Shown here one piece after another: positions 38,678 to 50,083 of a stretch of 64,000 nucleotides of DNA (the first letter of the stretch is position 1; each line of letters opens with the position of its first letter). A model generated the notes under the pieces. The model was not told where the DNA came from. It saw only the letters and a program-made list of their open reading frames with translations, and made no database searches. Origin of the DNA: Thermovibrio sp. (GTDB taxonomy: Bacteria; Aquificota; Aquificia; Desulfurobacteriales; Desulfurobacteriaceae); assembly GCA_015490195.1 (NCBI GenBank), contig WFYG01000036.1, positions 37,383 through 101,382 on the forward strand. The letters run 5' to 3'. Both the position numbers and the translations under genes were made by a program.

Positions 38678-41600
38678 TGTTTAAAGCTGGGATAGACGTC
38701 GGATCAACAACCGTTAAGGGAGTTCTTTTAGATAGAGATAACAACATAGTCTTCAGCCACTACGAGAGGCACGAGGCGAAACAGCCCGAAAAAGTCTTAA
38801 AGCTCCTTGAGAAGTTTGAGGAGATAGCCGGAAAGGATTTCCAGCTCTTCATGACCGGAAGCGGCGGGGGAGACATTGCAAGGGCTTTAGGGGTAAAGTT
38901 TGTTCAGGAGGTTAACGCCGTAAGTCTTGCAGTTGAGACCCTCCACCCTGAAGTCAACTCGGTTGTTGAACTTGGCGGACAGGACGCAAAGATGATCTTC
39001 TGGGTGGACGCTGGCGGGGTAAGGAGAAAGATAACAACCATGAACGATAAGTGTGCCGGCGGAACGGGAGCAACGATAGATAGGATTGTTTCAAAGCTGA
39101 AGCTCCCGTTAGACGTTGCAACAACGATTCACTTTGACCCCTCTAAAGTCCACCCGGTTGCTGCAAAGTGCGGGGTCTTTGCAGAAACTGACATAAACAG
39201 CCTCCAGAAGGCGGGAGTTCCTGCAGACGAGCTCCTCATCTCACTCTTTAACGCAATAGTCGTTCAGAACCTTGCAGTTCTAACGAGGGGACACACTTTA
39301 AGGCCTGTCGTTCTTCTACTTGGCGGGCCGAACACCTACTTTCCTGCCCTTGTTGAGGCCTGGAGATACCACCTTGAGAAGCTCTGGGATGAGAAGGGAA
39401 TTGATTACAACGAGAACTCACTTCTTCTTCCTGAGAACTCCCACCTCTACGCAGCACTCGGGTCTGCACTCTTTTCACAGTTTGAAGAGAGCCCATACAG
39501 GGGAGCTGAAGGGCTCAAGGAGTTCAGGAAGACACTTATCCACCTAAAGGCAAAAACGGGGGAGAGGGGACTCTTAAAGCCGGGAGAGAGTTTAGAGGAG
39601 TTTAGAGAGAAATACGGGGTTAAACCTTTTAAGCCGAGAGAGTTCAAAAAGGGAGAAAAGGTCAGGGCTTTCTTGGGAATAGACGGGGGCTCAACGTCAA
39701 CGAAGGCTGTTCTAATTGATGAGAAGGGGGAGCTCCTTGCAACGGCCTACACACTCTCAAAAGGCAACCCTTTAGAGGATACGAAAGAGGTTGTAAGGAG
39801 ACTGAAAGAACAGGTTGAGAGGAATGGGGCGGAGCTCCAGATACTCTCAGTTGGAACAACAGGCTACGCTAAAGAGATGCTTAAAGAAACTATCGGGGCA
39901 GACGTTGCAGTTGTTGAGACAGTTGCCCACACAATTTCTGCAAAGCACTTTTTCAAAGACATAGACGTTATCGTTGACGTTGGCGGCCAGGATATAAAGG
40001 TAATGATGCTTAAAAACGGTGAAGTTAAGGACTTTAAGCTCAACACACAGTGCTCTGCCGGAAACGGCTACTTCCTCCAGTCAACGGCTGAGAAGTTCGG
40101 CTACAGGGTTGAAGAGTTTGCAGACGTTGCCTTTAAGGCCGAGTACGCTCCAAGGTTCAACTTCGGCTGTGCGGTCTTTTTAGAGCAGGACATCGTTAAC
40201 TTCCAGAGACTTGGCTGGGAGCCCCACGAGATAATGGCAGGCCTTGCCAAGGTTCTTCCCAAGAACGTCTGGCTCTACGTTGTTAAGGAGCCCAACCTGA
40301 GGAAACTTGGAAAGAGGTTTCTCCTTCAAGGAGGAACACAGAGGAATCTTGCGGCTGTTAAAGCTCAGTACGACTTCATAAAGGAGAGGGTTCCAGACGC
40401 AGAGGTCTTCGTCCACCCGATAACGGGAGAGGCGGGAGCTTTCGGTGCCGCCGTTGAGGCCATGAGGAACTACACGGGAAGAACGAACTTCATAGGACTT
40501 GAGGAGCTCCTCTCGCTGAACTTCACCGTTAAGAGCGACGAGACGACAAGGTGCAGTTTCTGCACAAACAGGTGCCAGAGGACATTTGTAAAGGTAAACG
40601 CCAGAGTAGGGGAGAAGCTCTACATAATTGCACCCTGCGAGAAGGGAACCGTTTTAGACGTTAAGGACGTAAAAGGGGTTGTTAAAAAGTTCCAGAAAAT
40701 TAAAAAGGAAAATCCCAACCTCCAGGAGATTTCAGCCAAAAAGGTATTTGAGAGCTACCCGGTCAGTAAGGTATATCAGGAGAGGGTTTTTGGAATTTTT
40801 ACGAGGAAGAGCGTTATTGAGAGGAGGAAGAGGCTGAAGGCCGGAATTCCAAGGATTCTGAACTTCTACGCTTTGGCTCCCTTTTTCAGGGGATACCTTG
40901 AAGCCCTTGGGGTTGAGAACTTCGTCTTCTCAGACTACACAAGCGAGAAGATGGTGAGGGAGGAGCTCCGGGGAGGAGCAATTGACCCGTGTTTCCCAAG
41001 TAAAGTTGCCCTCGCCCATATAAGGAACCTCTTAAAGAAAGAGCCTGACTTTATACTCTTTCCCAAAGTTGCAACGCTTAAAACCCTCTTTAAGGACGCT
41101 GAGGGCTCCCACGCCTGCCCAACGGTTACGGCAACGCCAATCTCTGTTAAGTCTGTTCTCACAAAAGAAGAAGACATCTTTAAAAAGCTTGGGATTGAGT
41201 TTGTTGACCCGATTCTCCACTTTGACGACGAGGAGCTCCTCAAGTGGGAGATGTACGAGGCCTTTAAGGATTTACTCTCTCTAACCAGGAAGGAAAGCGA
41301 CAGGGCAGTTGAGGAAGGGTTTAAAGCCCTTGAGGCCTACACGAACGAGATGAGGAAGTTGGGAGAGAAAATCTTAAGGAAGGTTGAGCTTGAGGGAAAG
41401 ATAGCCATTTTAGTCCTTGGAAGGCCTTACCACAACGACCCGGGAATAAACCACGGGATAACGGAGGAGCTCCAGAAACTGGGCTACCCGATTCTGACGA
41501 TAGACTCGCTCCCGATAACAGATGAGTTTCTGAAAAAGGTATTCCCCGACAGAGATCCGTTTAAAATCAGGGATATCTGGCCGAAGGCCTACAGTGAGAA

Positions 41601-41874
41601 CAGTACTAAGAAGGTGTGGGGAGCTCTCTACGGCTCACGCCACCCAAACATTGCCCTATTAGACCTCTCTTCATTCCGGTGTGGCCACGACGCCCCCATC
41701 TACTCGGTTATTGACGAAATAGTGGAGAAGAGCGGCGTTCCATACTTTACCTTCCACGAAATAGACGAGAACAGGCCGTCTGGCTCAATAAAGATACGGG
41801 TTGAGACGATAGACTACTTCCTGAAGGAGAGGATGAAGGAGATGGCAGAAAGGGTTGAGGAGAAGACAGGTTAG
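38677..41874 (+). CDS. Fused BadF/BcrA-type activase with dehydratase-like C-terminal part
   Basis: A 1065-residue protein. Two ASKHA ATPase domains are in tandem (FKAGIDVGSTTVKGVLLDR at 1 and FLGIDGGSTSTKAVLIDEKG at about 331), each with its own ATP motifs; cluster cysteines appear in NDKCAGGTG, AAKCGVFAE, NTQCSAGNGY and NFGCAVF. A cysteine motif CSFCTNRCQ (about 628) starts a DUF2229/HgdB-like C-terminal region with GAIDPCFPSKVALAH and FRCGHDAPIYSV. This matches the large activases of the 2-hydroxyacyl-CoA dehydratase type, which use ATP to drive low-potential electron transfer. Substrate unknown; controlled by TetR upstream. Confidence 0.85.
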   Translation: MFKAGIDVGSTTVKGVLLDRDNNIVFSHYERHEAKQPEKVLKLLEKFEEIAGKDFQLFMTGSGGGDIARALGVKFVQEVNAVSLAVETLHPEVNSVVELGGQDAKMIFWVDAGGVRRKITTMNDKCAGGTGATIDRIVSKLKLPLDVATTIHFDPSKVHPVAAKCGVFAETDINSLQKAGVPADELLISLFNAIVVQNLAVLTRGHTLRPVVLLLGGPNTYFPALVEAWRYHLEKLWDEKGIDYNENSLLLPENSHLYAALGSALFSQFEESPYRGAEGLKEFRKTLIHLKAKTGERGLLKPGESLEEFREKYGVKPFKPREFKKGEKVRAFLGIDGGSTSTKAVLIDEKGELLATAYTLSKGNPLEDTKEVVRRLKEQVERNGAELQILSVGTTGYAKEMLKETIGADVAVVETVAHTISAKHFFKDIDVIVDVGGQDIKVMMLKNGEVKDFKLNTQCSAGNGYFLQSTAEKFGYRVEEFADVAFKAEYAPRFNFGCAVFLEQDIVNFQRLGWEPHEIMAGLAKVLPKNVWLYVVKEPNLRKLGKRFLLQGGTQRNLAAVKAQYDFIKERVPDAEVFVHPITGEAGAFGAAVEAMRNYTGRTNFIGLEELLSLNFTVKSDETTRCSFCTNRCQRTFVKVNARVGEKLYIIAPCEKGTVLDVKDVKGVVKKFQKIKKENPNLQEISAKKVFESYPVSKVYQERVFGIFTRKSVIERRKRLKAGIPRILNFYALAPFFRGYLEALGVENFVFSDYTSEKMVREELRGGAIDPCFPSKVALAHIRNLLKKEPDFILFPKVATLKTLFKDAEGSHACPTVTATPISVKSVLTKEEDIFKKLGIEFVDPILHFDDEELLKWEMYEAFKDLLSLTRKESDRAVEEGFKALEAYTNEMRKLGEKILRKVELEGKIAILVLGRPYHNDPGINHGITEELQKLGYPILTIDSLPITDEFLKKVFPDRDPFKIRDIWPKAYSENSTKKVWGALYGSRHPNIALLDLSSFRCGHDAPIYSVIDEIVEKSGVPYFTFHEIDENRPSGSIKIRVETIDYFLKERMKEMAERVEEKTG

Positions 41875-42629
41875 TTCAGGGGAAGTTTCCTCTCAACTTG
41901 GTAGATTACGGCTGTATCAATGTTTCCTGAGATAACTCCCTCAGAGTCTCCGGCCTCTGAGATGACCCTTCCCCACGGGTCAACGATGAGGGAGCTCCCT
42001 CCCATTTCTCTACCTGTTCCGTTTGAGGCAACGAAGAACCGCTGGAGCTCCACAGCCCTCGTCTTCACAAAGAGCTCCCAGTGGAACTTCCTGGCCCTTC
42101 CCCACTGTGCCGAAACTGTGAAGACCTCTCCTCCTAAGGTTTTAAGCCTTTCTAAAACAGAATAGAACCTCAGCTCAAAACAGATTACGGGAGCGACAAC
42201 TCCTACAGAGGTTTCTGCAACCTTTAAGTCGTCAAAACTTCCGGCAGTGAAGTAGTCTGTCTCTCCAGTTGGTGGAAACAGTTTAACCTTCGGCCTTGAA
42301 AGGAGCTCCCTTCCCCTGTCAAAGACCTTAACGGAGTTAAAGAGCTTTCCGTTAACCTTTTCAAAAACTGTAAAGATTAGGGTAATACCGAGGCCTTCCG
42401 AAAAGGAGAGGAGCTCACTGCCGACCCTTTCAGAGAACTTTACAGCTTCATCTACTCTTTCATAGCAGAAACCTGTTGGAAAAACCTCAGGGGCAACTAC
42501 TAAAGAACCCTTCTCACAGAAGTTTAAAAGTGAGAGGAACCGGGAGTAGTTCCTCTCAAAATCGCACTCTACAGTTTCAAACTGAACGGCATAAGCCTTA
42601 AAGGTTCTCCTCAAGGATTCTCTTTCCAC
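41871..42629 (-). CDS. Nitrilase-superfamily carbon-nitrogen hydrolase
   Basis: A 252-residue amidase with the Glu-Lys-Cys triad: LVVAPEVFPTGF, LSRPKVKLFPPTGE and APVICFELRFYSV, plus a second Glu in the dimer region. It hydrolyses a non-peptide C-N bond; relatives include omega-amidase (YafV type), where deaminated glutamine products are cleared. The start overlaps msrA by 32 bases, which may mean a shorter real N-terminus near AVQFETVE. It converges with the activase gene with a 4-base overlap. Confidence 0.85.
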   Translation of the reverse strand: MERESLRRTFKAYAVQFETVECDFERNYSRFLSLLNFCEKGSLVVAPEVFPTGFCYERVDEAVKFSERVGSELLSFSEGLGITLIFTVFEKVNGKLFNSVKVFDRGRELLSRPKVKLFPPTGETDYFTAGSFDDLKVAETSVGVVAPVICFELRFYSVLERLKTLGGEVFTVSAQWGRARKFHWELFVKTRAVELQRFFVASNGTGREMGGSSLIVDPWGRVISEAGDSEGVISGNIDTAVIYQVERKLPLN

Positions 42630-43158
42630 CTTTCTTATCCCACACTATCTCGCAGTACCTCTTCCTGCCACTTCCTTCTTTGTAGTAAAGGTAGTGCATC
42701 GGGTTCTTCTCAAAGTACCTTCTGTGGTACTCCTCTGCAGGGTAGAAGTTCTTAAAAGGCTCAACAGAAACAGCTATCGGTTCAGAGAAGAGTCCACTTT
42801 CTTCAAGAACTTTCAAGGCTTTTTTTGCCAATCTTTTCTGCTCCTCGTCGTGGTAGAAGATTACAGGCCTGTACTGGCTTCCCCTGTCTGCAAACTGGCC
42901 TCCCGGGTCTGTAGGGTCAATGGAAGTCAGAAACGTTACCAGCAGATCCCTGTATGAAATCTTTTCGGGGTCATACTTAACCTGAACCGCCTCAACGTGT
43001 CCGGTTTTTCCGGTGCAGACCTCCTCGTATGTGGGGTTCTCAACCTCTCCACCGGCGTAGCCGGGAACGGCCTCTAAAACCCCATTAACTTTACTGAAAG
43101 CCTCCTCTATACACCAGAAACATCCGCCTCCAAAGGTTGCCACCTTAACCATTTTCAA
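42598..43158 (-). CDS. msrA: Peptide-methionine (S)-S-oxide reductase
   Basis: A 186-residue repair enzyme with the active-site motif [15 protein letters not shown] and family blocks [46 protein letters not shown] and [15 protein letters not shown]. It restores oxidised methionine. MsrB is not fused. It overlaps purT by 14 bases and the nitrilase gene by 32 bases. Confidence 0.96.
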   Translation of the reverse strand: MKMVKVATFGGGCFWCIEEAFSKVNGVLEAVPGYAGGEVENPTYEEVCTGKTGHVEAVQVKYDPEKISYRDLLVTFLTSIDPTDPGGQFADRGSQYRPVIFYHDEEQKRLAKKALKVLEESGLFSEPIAVSVEPFKNFYPAEEYHRRYFEKNPMHYLYYKEGSGRKRYCEIVWDKKGGKRILEENL

Positions 43159-44329
43159 TAACCCTCATCGCCTCTGCAGCTCTTTTTGCCTTAGCTCTTG
43201 CCTCCTCTACACTCTCTCCCCTTGCAATGGCAACTCCCATTCTCCTCTTTGGCCTCGTTGTAGGCTTTCCGAAGATCCTCACCCAGACGTTTGGCTCCTT
43301 TAGAGCTTCTTCTAATCCTTCATACTCGGGAGCTACCGAGTGGGTTTTTGCGTGGAAACAGTAGGAAGCTCCCGGGGAGATAAGCTCAATGTGAATGGGA
43401 AGACCCAAAATTGCCCTCAGATGAATTTCAAACTCGCTCATGTTCTGGCTTGCCATCGTTACCATCCCTGTGTCGTGGGGCCTCGGTGAGACCTCGCTGA
43501 ACCAGACAGTATCCCCCTTAACGAAGAACTCACACCCGAAGATTCCGTATCCCCCTAAAGCATCTGTTACGGCCTTTGCCATCTCCTGAGCCTTTCTAAG
43601 AGCCGTTTCAGTCATTGCCTGTGGCTGCCAGCTCTCGTGGTAGTCCCCCTCCACCTGCCTGTGGCCGATTGGCGGGCAGAAGAGGGTTCCCTGATTTCTT
43701 GTTCTAACTGTTAAGAGAGTTATCTCAAAGTCAAAGTCTATGAACTCCTCAATGATAATGGCGTTTCCCTTACCCCTCGCGTTCTTCTTTGCGTAGTAAA
43801 AAGCCTTCTCTATCTCATCAGGAGTTCTAACAACGCTCTGTCCCTTACCGGATGAGCTCATAACGGGTTTCACAACAACGGGAAGACCTATCTCCTCAAC
43901 GGCCTTTTTATACTCCTCTAAAGTCTCTGCAAACCTGTAGCCGGAAGTCTTCAGTCCAAGCTCCTCTGCCGCAAGCCTTCTGATTCCAATCCTGTCCATT
44001 GTAAGCTTAACGGCTTTGCCGCTTGGAACAACGTTGAAGCCCTCTTTCTCAAGCTCTAAAAGCATATCTGTGTCTATGGCCTCAATCTCTGGAACGATAA
44101 AGTCGGGCTTTTCTCTGTAGACAATGTTCTTTATCTGTTTTCCGTCCCTCATGTCTATCACGTAGTAGCGGTGGGCAACCTGCTGGGCGGGGGCAAACTG
44201 GTAGGAGTCAACTGCCACAACCTCTATTCCCAACCTCATCGCTTCAATGGTAAACTCCTTGCCAAGCTCTCCGCTTCCTAAGAGGAGAACCTTCGTCGCG
44301 TTGTGTGAAAGGGGCGTTCCTACCCTCAT
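43145..44329 (-). CDS. purT: Formate-dependent phosphoribosylglycinamide formyltransferase
   Basis: A 394-residue ATP-grasp enzyme making formyl-GAR in purine synthesis directly from formate and ATP. It shows [20 protein letters not shown] at the N-terminus, [38 protein letters not shown] (ATP-grasp), [18 protein letters not shown] and [18 protein letters not shown]. Formate use fits with the formate dehydrogenase elsewhere in the window. Confidence 0.96.
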   Translation of the reverse strand: MRVGTPLSHNATKVLLLGSGELGKEFTIEAMRLGIEVVAVDSYQFAPAQQVAHRYYVIDMRDGKQIKNIVYREKPDFIVPEIEAIDTDMLLELEKEGFNVVPSGKAVKLTMDRIGIRRLAAEELGLKTSGYRFAETLEEYKKAVEEIGLPVVVKPVMSSSGKGQSVVRTPDEIEKAFYYAKKNARGKGNAIIIEEFIDFDFEITLLTVRTRNQGTLFCPPIGHRQVEGDYHESWQPQAMTETALRKAQEMAKAVTDALGGYGIFGCEFFVKGDTVWFSEVSPRPHDTGMVTMASQNMSEFEIHLRAILGLPIHIELISPGASYCFHAKTHSVAPEYEGLEEALKEPNVWVRIFGKPTTRPKRRMGVAIARGESVEEARAKAKRAAEAMRVIENG

Positions 44330-44337
44330 ATCACCTC

Positions 44338-45006
44338 CTACCTGCAGTTTATTTGAACAGAAGCTCTAATCTCTATTTTCTGACTGTTCTGGGGCGGTTG
44401 CGGGAGTTTTACAGATTGAGCTCTTACAGACTCCATTATAATCGGCGGCCTGCTGACCGTTGAGAAGCTTACAGATTTGAGAAGACACTTTGAGTGGAGC
44501 TCCCTCCCGAAAACCCTGGCCTCACTCTCGGCCTCCTTCAGGGCTTCTATCTTCAATTCCTCTAATACTCTCTTTCTAAGCTTATCTGAAACGCACCAGC
44601 CAACGGATGAGACGGAGTAGTTGAGGGGAGCTCCCCTCTTTGCCTCTTCCAGAGCCCTTATCACCTCCTCTTGCTGAGATGGGCTTTTTAGGAGGAATCT
44701 GTAGTTGATCCTTCCAACAAATCCGACTATCCTGTACCTCTTTTCAGAGGGAATCCACTCTCTATTCGGGAAAACGGTGAACTTCCCACCGGTATAGCGG
44801 AACTTCAGGTTCCTTACGTAGCTGTCAGCCTTTGAAAGTGCCTGAAGGACTGATGATTCACTCTCTCCCCGGGCAGAGACGGAAACAGAAATACAGTAGA
44901 TATCCGGCTTAATTTCCCTGTAGACAGTAATCGTGTCTTTTATCTCTGTTGAAAGGGCGACAGACGGGAGAATTAGGGCTAAAAACAGAACCAGAACCTG
45001 CCACAT
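44338..45006 (-). CDS. SIMPL (DUF541) domain periplasmic protein
   Basis: A 222-residue secreted protein: signal peptide (about 1-19), then the SIMPL fold with [36 protein letters not shown] and [20 protein letters not shown] followed by a helix ([20 protein letters not shown]). Members form oligomeric beta/alpha rings in the periplasm and some protect against oxidative stress; exact role unknown. It lies between purT and the transporter gene, all on the - strand. Confidence 0.8.
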   Translation of the reverse strand: MWQVLVLFLALILPSVALSTEIKDTITVYREIKPDIYCISVSVSARGESESSVLQALSKADSYVRNLKFRYTGGKFTVFPNREWIPSEKRYRIVGFVGRINYRFLLKSPSQQEEVIRALEEAKRGAPLNYSVSSVGWCVSDKLRKRVLEELKIEALKEAESEARVFGRELHSKCLLKSVSFSTVSRPPIIMESVRAQSVKLPQPPQNSQKIEIRASVQINCR

Positions 45007-45036
45007 AGTAGCTCCTCAATTACGGTTAACTCCATT

Positions 45037-45915
45037 TTAACCTACAAGGAGCTTCAGGAACAGAAGGTAAACGGGAAAGAGGAGAGTTGAGATAAAAATG
45101 ATTGAAGCCGCTGTTTGGGAGGAAACCTCAAACTTTTCGCAGAGAACGTAGTTGAGAACTGCAGATGGAAGTGAGGACTGAACTATCAGAACCTTCTGGA
45201 GAAAGGGAGAGCAGCCAAGGAGTTTAGAGGAAATAATGGCTGAGGCAGTTCCGCCGAAGAACCTAACGGCTGAACCTAAAAGACTGATTTCAATTTCAGA
45301 AAAAGTGATTTTTGAGAGGCTTATACCGATTGAGAAGAGCATTAAGGGAAGAGTGGCGTCTCCTGTGAGCTTTACCATCTTCTCAACTCCCAGGGGGAGC
45401 TCCACCCCCTTTAGGAGAAAGGAGAGCAGAAGGGCGTAGATGAGGGGAATCCTGAGGGCTGAGACAATTCCCTCCTTTACACTTCCCTTCAGAACAACAA
45501 TTCCTAAGGTAAAGTGGTAAACGGCCATAACAACCATGTAGGTAATGGCAACGGGGAGTGCCTTCTCGCCAAACATGAGGAGAATTAGAGGAATTCCCAT
45601 GTAGCCGGCGTTCATTACAGTTGACGAGAGCTCAAAGGCAGGATTTCTCTTTTTCAGGAAGAGGAGCTCTGAGAGAACGGAAAGGGCATAGACGCCGAAG
45701 AAAACCCCAAGGGCCGTTAAAGAGATGCAGGAGATGTTTGAGAGGTTCAAAGGGAGCTCCCTGAATGAAGAAAAGATTAGTGCAGGGGCGAAGAAGTAGA
45801 GAACTACCGTTGAAATGGTTTTCGTTTCAAGGTCTTTCCAGATTTTGCCCGAGAGGAATCCCAGGGCAATCAGCAGGTAAATGGGTAAAATGACGTTTAA
45901 AAGGAGCTCCCCCAC
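45037..45915 (-). CDS. Auxin efflux carrier (AEC) family transporter
   Basis: A 292-residue integral membrane protein with about ten helices in two inverted halves, family motifs FFAPALIFSSF near the N-terminus and MNAGYMGIPLILLMFGEKAL in the middle, and a later LIVQSSLPSAVLNYVL. AEC carriers export or exchange organic anions such as malate. Its start overlaps the selB stop by one base, so they are co-transcribed. Confidence 0.88.
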   Translation of the reverse strand: MGELLLNVILPIYLLIALGFLSGKIWKDLETKTISTVVLYFFAPALIFSSFRELPLNLSNISCISLTALGVFFGVYALSVLSELLFLKKRNPAFELSSTVMNAGYMGIPLILLMFGEKALPVAITYMVVMAVYHFTLGIVVLKGSVKEGIVSALRIPLIYALLLSFLLKGVELPLGVEKMVKLTGDATLPLMLFSIGISLSKITFSEIEISLLGSAVRFFGGTASAIISSKLLGCSPFLQKVLIVQSSLPSAVLNYVLCEKFEVSSQTAASIIFISTLLFPVYLLFLKLLVG

Positions 45916-47822
45916 TAAAGGTTCCTCCCCCTTACCCTTTCGTTCCCTTTTCTCTCTGTAAGCCCTAAAGAGTCAAGGTATTCTAAGATTGGAATTGCAA
46001 ACTTCCTGCTGATGTTCAGGTAGTCTTTAAACTCTGAAACTGAGAGGGTTTCCTTCTTTTTAAAGTGCTCCTTCAGAATCTCCTCTATCCTCTCAAAGCT
46101 CTGTGGTGAAAAGAGGAAATCTCCAATTCTGTGGTATCCCTTCTCCCTCACAAGGTAAGAGGCGGCCATGTAGACCTTATCCTCAGGGATGCCGGTGCTC
46201 TTTGAGAACTCCTTGAGGGATGGCGGCGTAAATCCCCCTTCACGAGAGGCAGACTCAAGCCTATCAACTATCTCTTTAAACTCCCCTTCCGCCTTCGGTT
46301 TAAAGCCCTTCATTCTTAGGTAAGAGCCTTCTTCCTCTAAAACACCCTCTCCGATGAGCTCAGAGACAACGAGGCTGAAGAGCTCTCCGGGGAGTTTAAG
46401 GGAGCTCCTCAAAGACTCCCTGTTTATCCCCGGAGCAACCGGGTATCTCCTGTGGAACTCCTCAACTGCCTCAATCAGCTCTTTGCGAACCTGACCAAGG
46501 TAGTTTGACGGGTAGAGTCTGCCGTCTGAAACAAAAATTTCCCCTCTCTCAACAGCTTTTTCAACAAGTTTCCTGGCCTCTTCAGGTGTTAGCCCCAACC
46601 TCTGGACAAAGTCCTTCTCTGTTAAAAGCCCCGGGAATTTTGAAACTAAGTGAAAAATGAGCCCTTCCTTCTTCCCTTTAACTAAGGGCTCTATAAACTC
46701 AAGGTACTTCTCCCTGAAGCGCCTCCTGAACTTCCTCTCAGGGAGGGGGTTGACTATCCAGCCGCCGCCGATAACCCTTGCAGGGGAGTAGTTCCTGACG
46801 ACGAACCGGTCTCCGTAGACGGGAACAATTTCATCCCTCAGCCTTATCTGGACCAGTGCCCTCTCACCGGGGAGGAGTTCCTCTCTGTCTATCAGATAAA
46901 CCTCCCCTTCGGTCTCTGAGGTCAAGTGGTGAAAGTGAACCTTGAAACCGCTCTCAACGATTACGCTGGCGTTCTTTGAAAGCTCCAGAACGGCGTCAAC
47001 CATTTTTGTCGGCCTCAGGTAGCCGGGAGTGGCAAGCAGGTCTCCCCTCTTAACCTCCTCCTTTGAGACAGAGGCAAGGTTTACGGCAGTCCTCTGACCG
47101 GCAAAGGCCTCCTCAACAGGCTTTCCGTGAACCTGAATACCCCGAACTTTTGTCTTTAAGCCCTTCGGGAGTATCTCAACCTCATCTCCAACTTTTACCT
47201 TTCCGGAAAGGAGTGTTCCCGTTATTACCGTTCCAAACCCCTTTACTGTAAAAGACCTGTCAACGGGGAGCCTCAAAATCCCTTCAGAGCTCCTTGGCTC
47301 AACCTCTTCAGAGAGTTTTTCAAGGGCTTTAAGAAGCTCCCCTATCCCCTCGCCGGTTTTTGAAGAGACGGGGATGACGGGAGCTCCCTCTAAAAACGTT
47401 CCCTTTGTAAACTCCTTAACCTCTTCCTTTACAAGTTCCAACCACTCCTCATCAACAAGGTCTTTCTTCGTTAGAACAACAACTCCCTTCTTCGTTCCAA
47501 GAACTTGACAGACAGTCAGGTGCTCTTCCGTCTGGGGCATTATCCCCTCGTCTGCGGCAACAACGAAGAGGACAAGGTCTAAACCGTGGGCGCCTGCCAG
47601 CATGTTCTTTATGAACTTCTCATGGCCGGGAACGTCAACAATCCCAATCAGTGTACCGTTTGGGAGTTTCAGGTGGGCAAACCCCAGGTCAATTGTCATC
47701 CCTCTCTTCTTCTCCTCCTCCCACCGGTCTGTGTCTATGCCGGTTAAGGCCTTAATGAGCGTAGTTTTCCCGTGGTCTATGTGGCCTGCCGTTCCAACAA
47801 CTAAGAACTTCTTACTTTGCAT
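45915..47822 (-). CDS. selB: Selenocysteine-specific elongation factor SelB
   Basis: A 635-residue GTPase that delivers Sec-tRNA to UGA codons with a SECIS. It has G1 [19 protein letters not shown], a MTIDLGFA switch, [18 protein letters not shown], and NKxD-type [13 protein letters not shown], then EF-Tu-like barrels ([17 protein letters not shown]) and four C-terminal winged-helix domains ending in [20 protein letters not shown], the SECIS-binding part. EF-Tu and IF2 are excluded by the C-terminal extension. Its presence implies Sec use in this genome, but no selA/selC or Sec-codon gene is visible in the window. Confidence 0.95.
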   Translation of the reverse strand: MQSKKFLVVGTAGHIDHGKTTLIKALTGIDTDRWEEEKKRGMTIDLGFAHLKLPNGTLIGIVDVPGHEKFIKNMLAGAHGLDLVLFVVAADEGIMPQTEEHLTVCQVLGTKKGVVVLTKKDLVDEEWLELVKEEVKEFTKGTFLEGAPVIPVSSKTGEGIGELLKALEKLSEEVEPRSSEGILRLPVDRSFTVKGFGTVITGTLLSGKVKVGDEVEILPKGLKTKVRGIQVHGKPVEEAFAGQRTAVNLASVSKEEVKRGDLLATPGYLRPTKMVDAVLELSKNASVIVESGFKVHFHHLTSETEGEVYLIDREELLPGERALVQIRLRDEIVPVYGDRFVVRNYSPARVIGGGWIVNPLPERKFRRRFREKYLEFIEPLVKGKKEGLIFHLVSKFPGLLTEKDFVQRLGLTPEEARKLVEKAVERGEIFVSDGRLYPSNYLGQVRKELIEAVEEFHRRYPVAPGINRESLRSSLKLPGELFSLVVSELIGEGVLEEEGSYLRMKGFKPKAEGEFKEIVDRLESASREGGFTPPSLKEFSKSTGIPEDKVYMAASYLVREKGYHRIGDFLFSPQSFERIEEILKEHFKKKETLSVSEFKDYLNISRKFAIPILEYLDSLGLTERKGNERVRGRNL

Positions 47823-49485
47823 AGTCTACAGCCCTTGTCTCCCTTATAACGGTTATCTTAATCTGGCCGGGATACTGAACTTCCTCCTCAATCTTCTTTG
47901 AAATCTGATGGGCTAAAAAGGCGGCCTCCTCGTCTGTAATCTTATCGGGCTCAACCATTATCCTCACTTCCCTTCCAGCCTGAATTGCAAAGGCCTTCAT
48001 AACACCGGGGAAAGACTCTGCAATGCTCTCAAGCTTCTCAATCCTCTTTATGTAGGCTTCCAGGCTCTCTCTCCTTGCTCCCGGCCTTGCGGCAGAGAGG
48101 GCATCGGCAGTTGCAGCACATACAGACTCAACCGTTGTGAACTCAACCTCTCCGTGGTGGGCAGCAGCTGCGTTTACAACTGCCTCAGGCTCCCCGTATT
48201 TCTTGAGGATATCTGCTCCGATTATTGCGTGGGAGCCCTCAACCTCGTGGGTTACGGCCTTTCCGATGTCGTGGAAGAGTCCTGCCCTCTTTGCAAGCTG
48301 AACGTCTGCACCGATTTCAGCTGCAATCATCCCGGCAAGGTATGCAACCTCTTTAACGTGCTGGAGAACGTTCTGGCCGTAGCTGGTTCTGAACTTGAGC
48401 CTTCCAAGGAGTTTCTTAAGTTCAGGGTGAACGTTGTCTATTCCCAGCTCAAAGAGAACCTCTTCTGCGGCGCTGAGCATTTCCTGTTCAATCTCCTGCT
48501 TAACCTTCTCAACAACCTCCTCAATCCTTGCCGGATGGATACGGCCGTCTGCAACTAATCTCTCAAGGGCTATCCTCGCAATTTCCCTCCGAACGGGGTC
48601 AAAGCAGGAGATGGTTACCGCCTCAGGGGTGTCGTCAATTATCAGGTCAACCCCCGTTGCAAGCTCAAAAGCCCTTATGTTTCTTCCCTCTCTGCCGATT
48701 ATCCTTCCCTTCATCTCGTTATTTGGAAGGTCAACAACTGAAACTGTAGTCTCTGCAACCGTATCTGTTGCAAGGCGCTGAATTGTCGTTGCAAGTATCT
48801 TCTTAGCTCTTCTCTCTGCAGTCTGCTCAAACTCCTCCTCAATTCTTTTATAACGAATAGCAAGATCTCTCCGGACTTCCTCCTCCATGCGGCGAAGGAG
48901 CTCCTCAACGGCCTCCTCCTTCGTCATTCCAGAGATCTCTTCAAGCTTCTTCAGCTCCTCATCTAAGAGCTGGCTCAGTTTTACCTCTTTCTCAAGGAGC
49001 TCCGCCTCCAACTTCTCAACCTCAGCCTTCTTCTCCTCAAGCTCTGCCTCAAGCTTGTCTAAAAACTCTGCCCTCCTATCAAGGTTCTCCTCCCTCTTAT
49101 CTAACGTTGACTCTCTCTTGTCCAGGTATTCCTCACGGCGAAGGAGCCTCTTCTCAAGCTCTGCAAGTTCTTTCCTCTTCTCCTTCAGCTCCTCTTCTAA
49201 GCGCTCCCTCTCCTTGAGAACCTCCTCTTTGGCCTCTAAAATGGCTTTTTTGCGGAGCTCCTCGTACCTTTCCTCTGCTTCCCTCTCAAACTTCTCAGCT
49301 TTCTTCCTTATCTCCTCGGCCTCTTCCTGAGCCCTCCTAATGATTCTCTCCGCTTCAGCTTTTGCTTCTTCTCTTATAGTTCTCTCAATCTCTTCGCGGG
49401 CAACCTGTCCTCTTCTGCTGCCAACAACGTAACCGCCGGCAAGACCTGAAACTATTGCCAGTATGGCAACTAAGATTGATTCCAT
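47812..49485 (-). CDS. rny: Ribonuclease Y
   Basis: A 557-residue membrane-bound endoribonuclease. It has an N-terminal membrane helix ([20 protein letters not shown]), a coiled coil of about 170 residues extremely rich in Glu/Lys, a KH domain ([20 protein letters not shown]), and an HD domain ([20 protein letters not shown]). It initiates mRNA decay. The length is slightly over the usual 515-530 owing to a long coiled coil. It overlaps selB by 11 bases and fthC by 16. Confidence 0.95.
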   Translation of the reverse strand: MESILVAILAIVSGLAGGYVVGSRRGQVAREEIERTIREEAKAEAERIIRRAQEEAEEIRKKAEKFEREAEERYEELRKKAILEAKEEVLKERERLEEELKEKRKELAELEKRLLRREEYLDKRESTLDKREENLDRRAEFLDKLEAELEEKKAEVEKLEAELLEKEVKLSQLLDEELKKLEEISGMTKEEAVEELLRRMEEEVRRDLAIRYKRIEEEFEQTAERRAKKILATTIQRLATDTVAETTVSVVDLPNNEMKGRIIGREGRNIRAFELATGVDLIIDDTPEAVTISCFDPVRREIARIALERLVADGRIHPARIEEVVEKVKQEIEQEMLSAAEEVLFELGIDNVHPELKKLLGRLKFRTSYGQNVLQHVKEVAYLAGMIAAEIGADVQLAKRAGLFHDIGKAVTHEVEGSHAIIGADILKKYGEPEAVVNAAAAHHGEVEFTTVESVCAATADALSAARPGARRESLEAYIKRIEKLESIAESFPGVMKAFAIQAGREVRIMVEPDKITDEEAAFLAHQISKKIEEEVQYPGQIKITVIRETRAVDYAK

Positions 49486-50051
49486 TCCTTCCTCCTTATC
49501 CAGAATTTCTCTGTAGTAATGTAGTCAACGGGAACGTCAAATGGGTCGTGGGGAACCCTATCAAAGAGCTGAAAAGAGAAGCAGACCCCAACTCTGGCCT
49601 TTGTTCTGAAAGATTTTAGAAACCTGTCGTAGAAGCCTCCCCCGTATCCAACCCTGAAGCCGTAAACGTCAAAGGCAAGGCCGGGAACAAAGACGACATC
49701 AACCTGGTTTAAGACCCGGCGGAAGTCAAGGGGCGGTTCAGGAATCCCGAACCTGCCGGGGGAGAGTTCCCTTAAAGAACTCACCTCTATGGGAAGAATC
49801 TCTTTTCCGCTAACCTTCGGAAAGGCAACTCTTTTACCGGCCTTGAGGAGTTTTTTTGCCAGAGGAGTTATGTCAGGTTCTCTGTTTATTGAATAGTAGA
49901 AGAGGAAACTTTCTGCGTGCGGATAGAGATTCAGGACTCCTTTGAGCTGCTCTGTTACCCGGTTGCTCTTTATCTTCCACTCATTTTCTGTAAGCAGACT
50001 CCTCCGCTGACGGATGTAACTCCGAACGGTCTCTTTAGATGGCAACATCAA
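49470..50051 (-). CDS. fthC: 5-formyltetrahydrofolate cyclo-ligase
   Basis: A 193-residue enzyme converting 5-formyl-THF to methenyl-THF with ATP. Family motifs: [20 protein letters not shown] at the N-terminus, [51 protein letters not shown] near the end. It is next to zapA as in many bacteria, where the 6S RNA gene lies between them; here only 32 bases separate the genes, so none fits. Confidence 0.92.
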   Translation of the reverse strand: MMLPSKETVRSYIRQRRSLLTENEWKIKSNRVTEQLKGVLNLYPHAESFLFYYSINREPDITPLAKKLLKAGKRVAFPKVSGKEILPIEVSSLRELSPGRFGIPEPPLDFRRVLNQVDVVFVPGLAFDVYGFRVGYGGGFYDRFLKSFRTKARVGVCFSFQLFDRVPHDPFDVPVDYITTEKFWIRRKEWNQS

Positions 50052-50083
50052 CTCCTGAGGTGGAGTTGGGGCTAAGGGAAGGG

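Noticed and set aside
50052-50083. 6S RNA gene between zapA and fthC, as in many bacteria
   Set aside because: Only 32 bases separate the genes, far too short.
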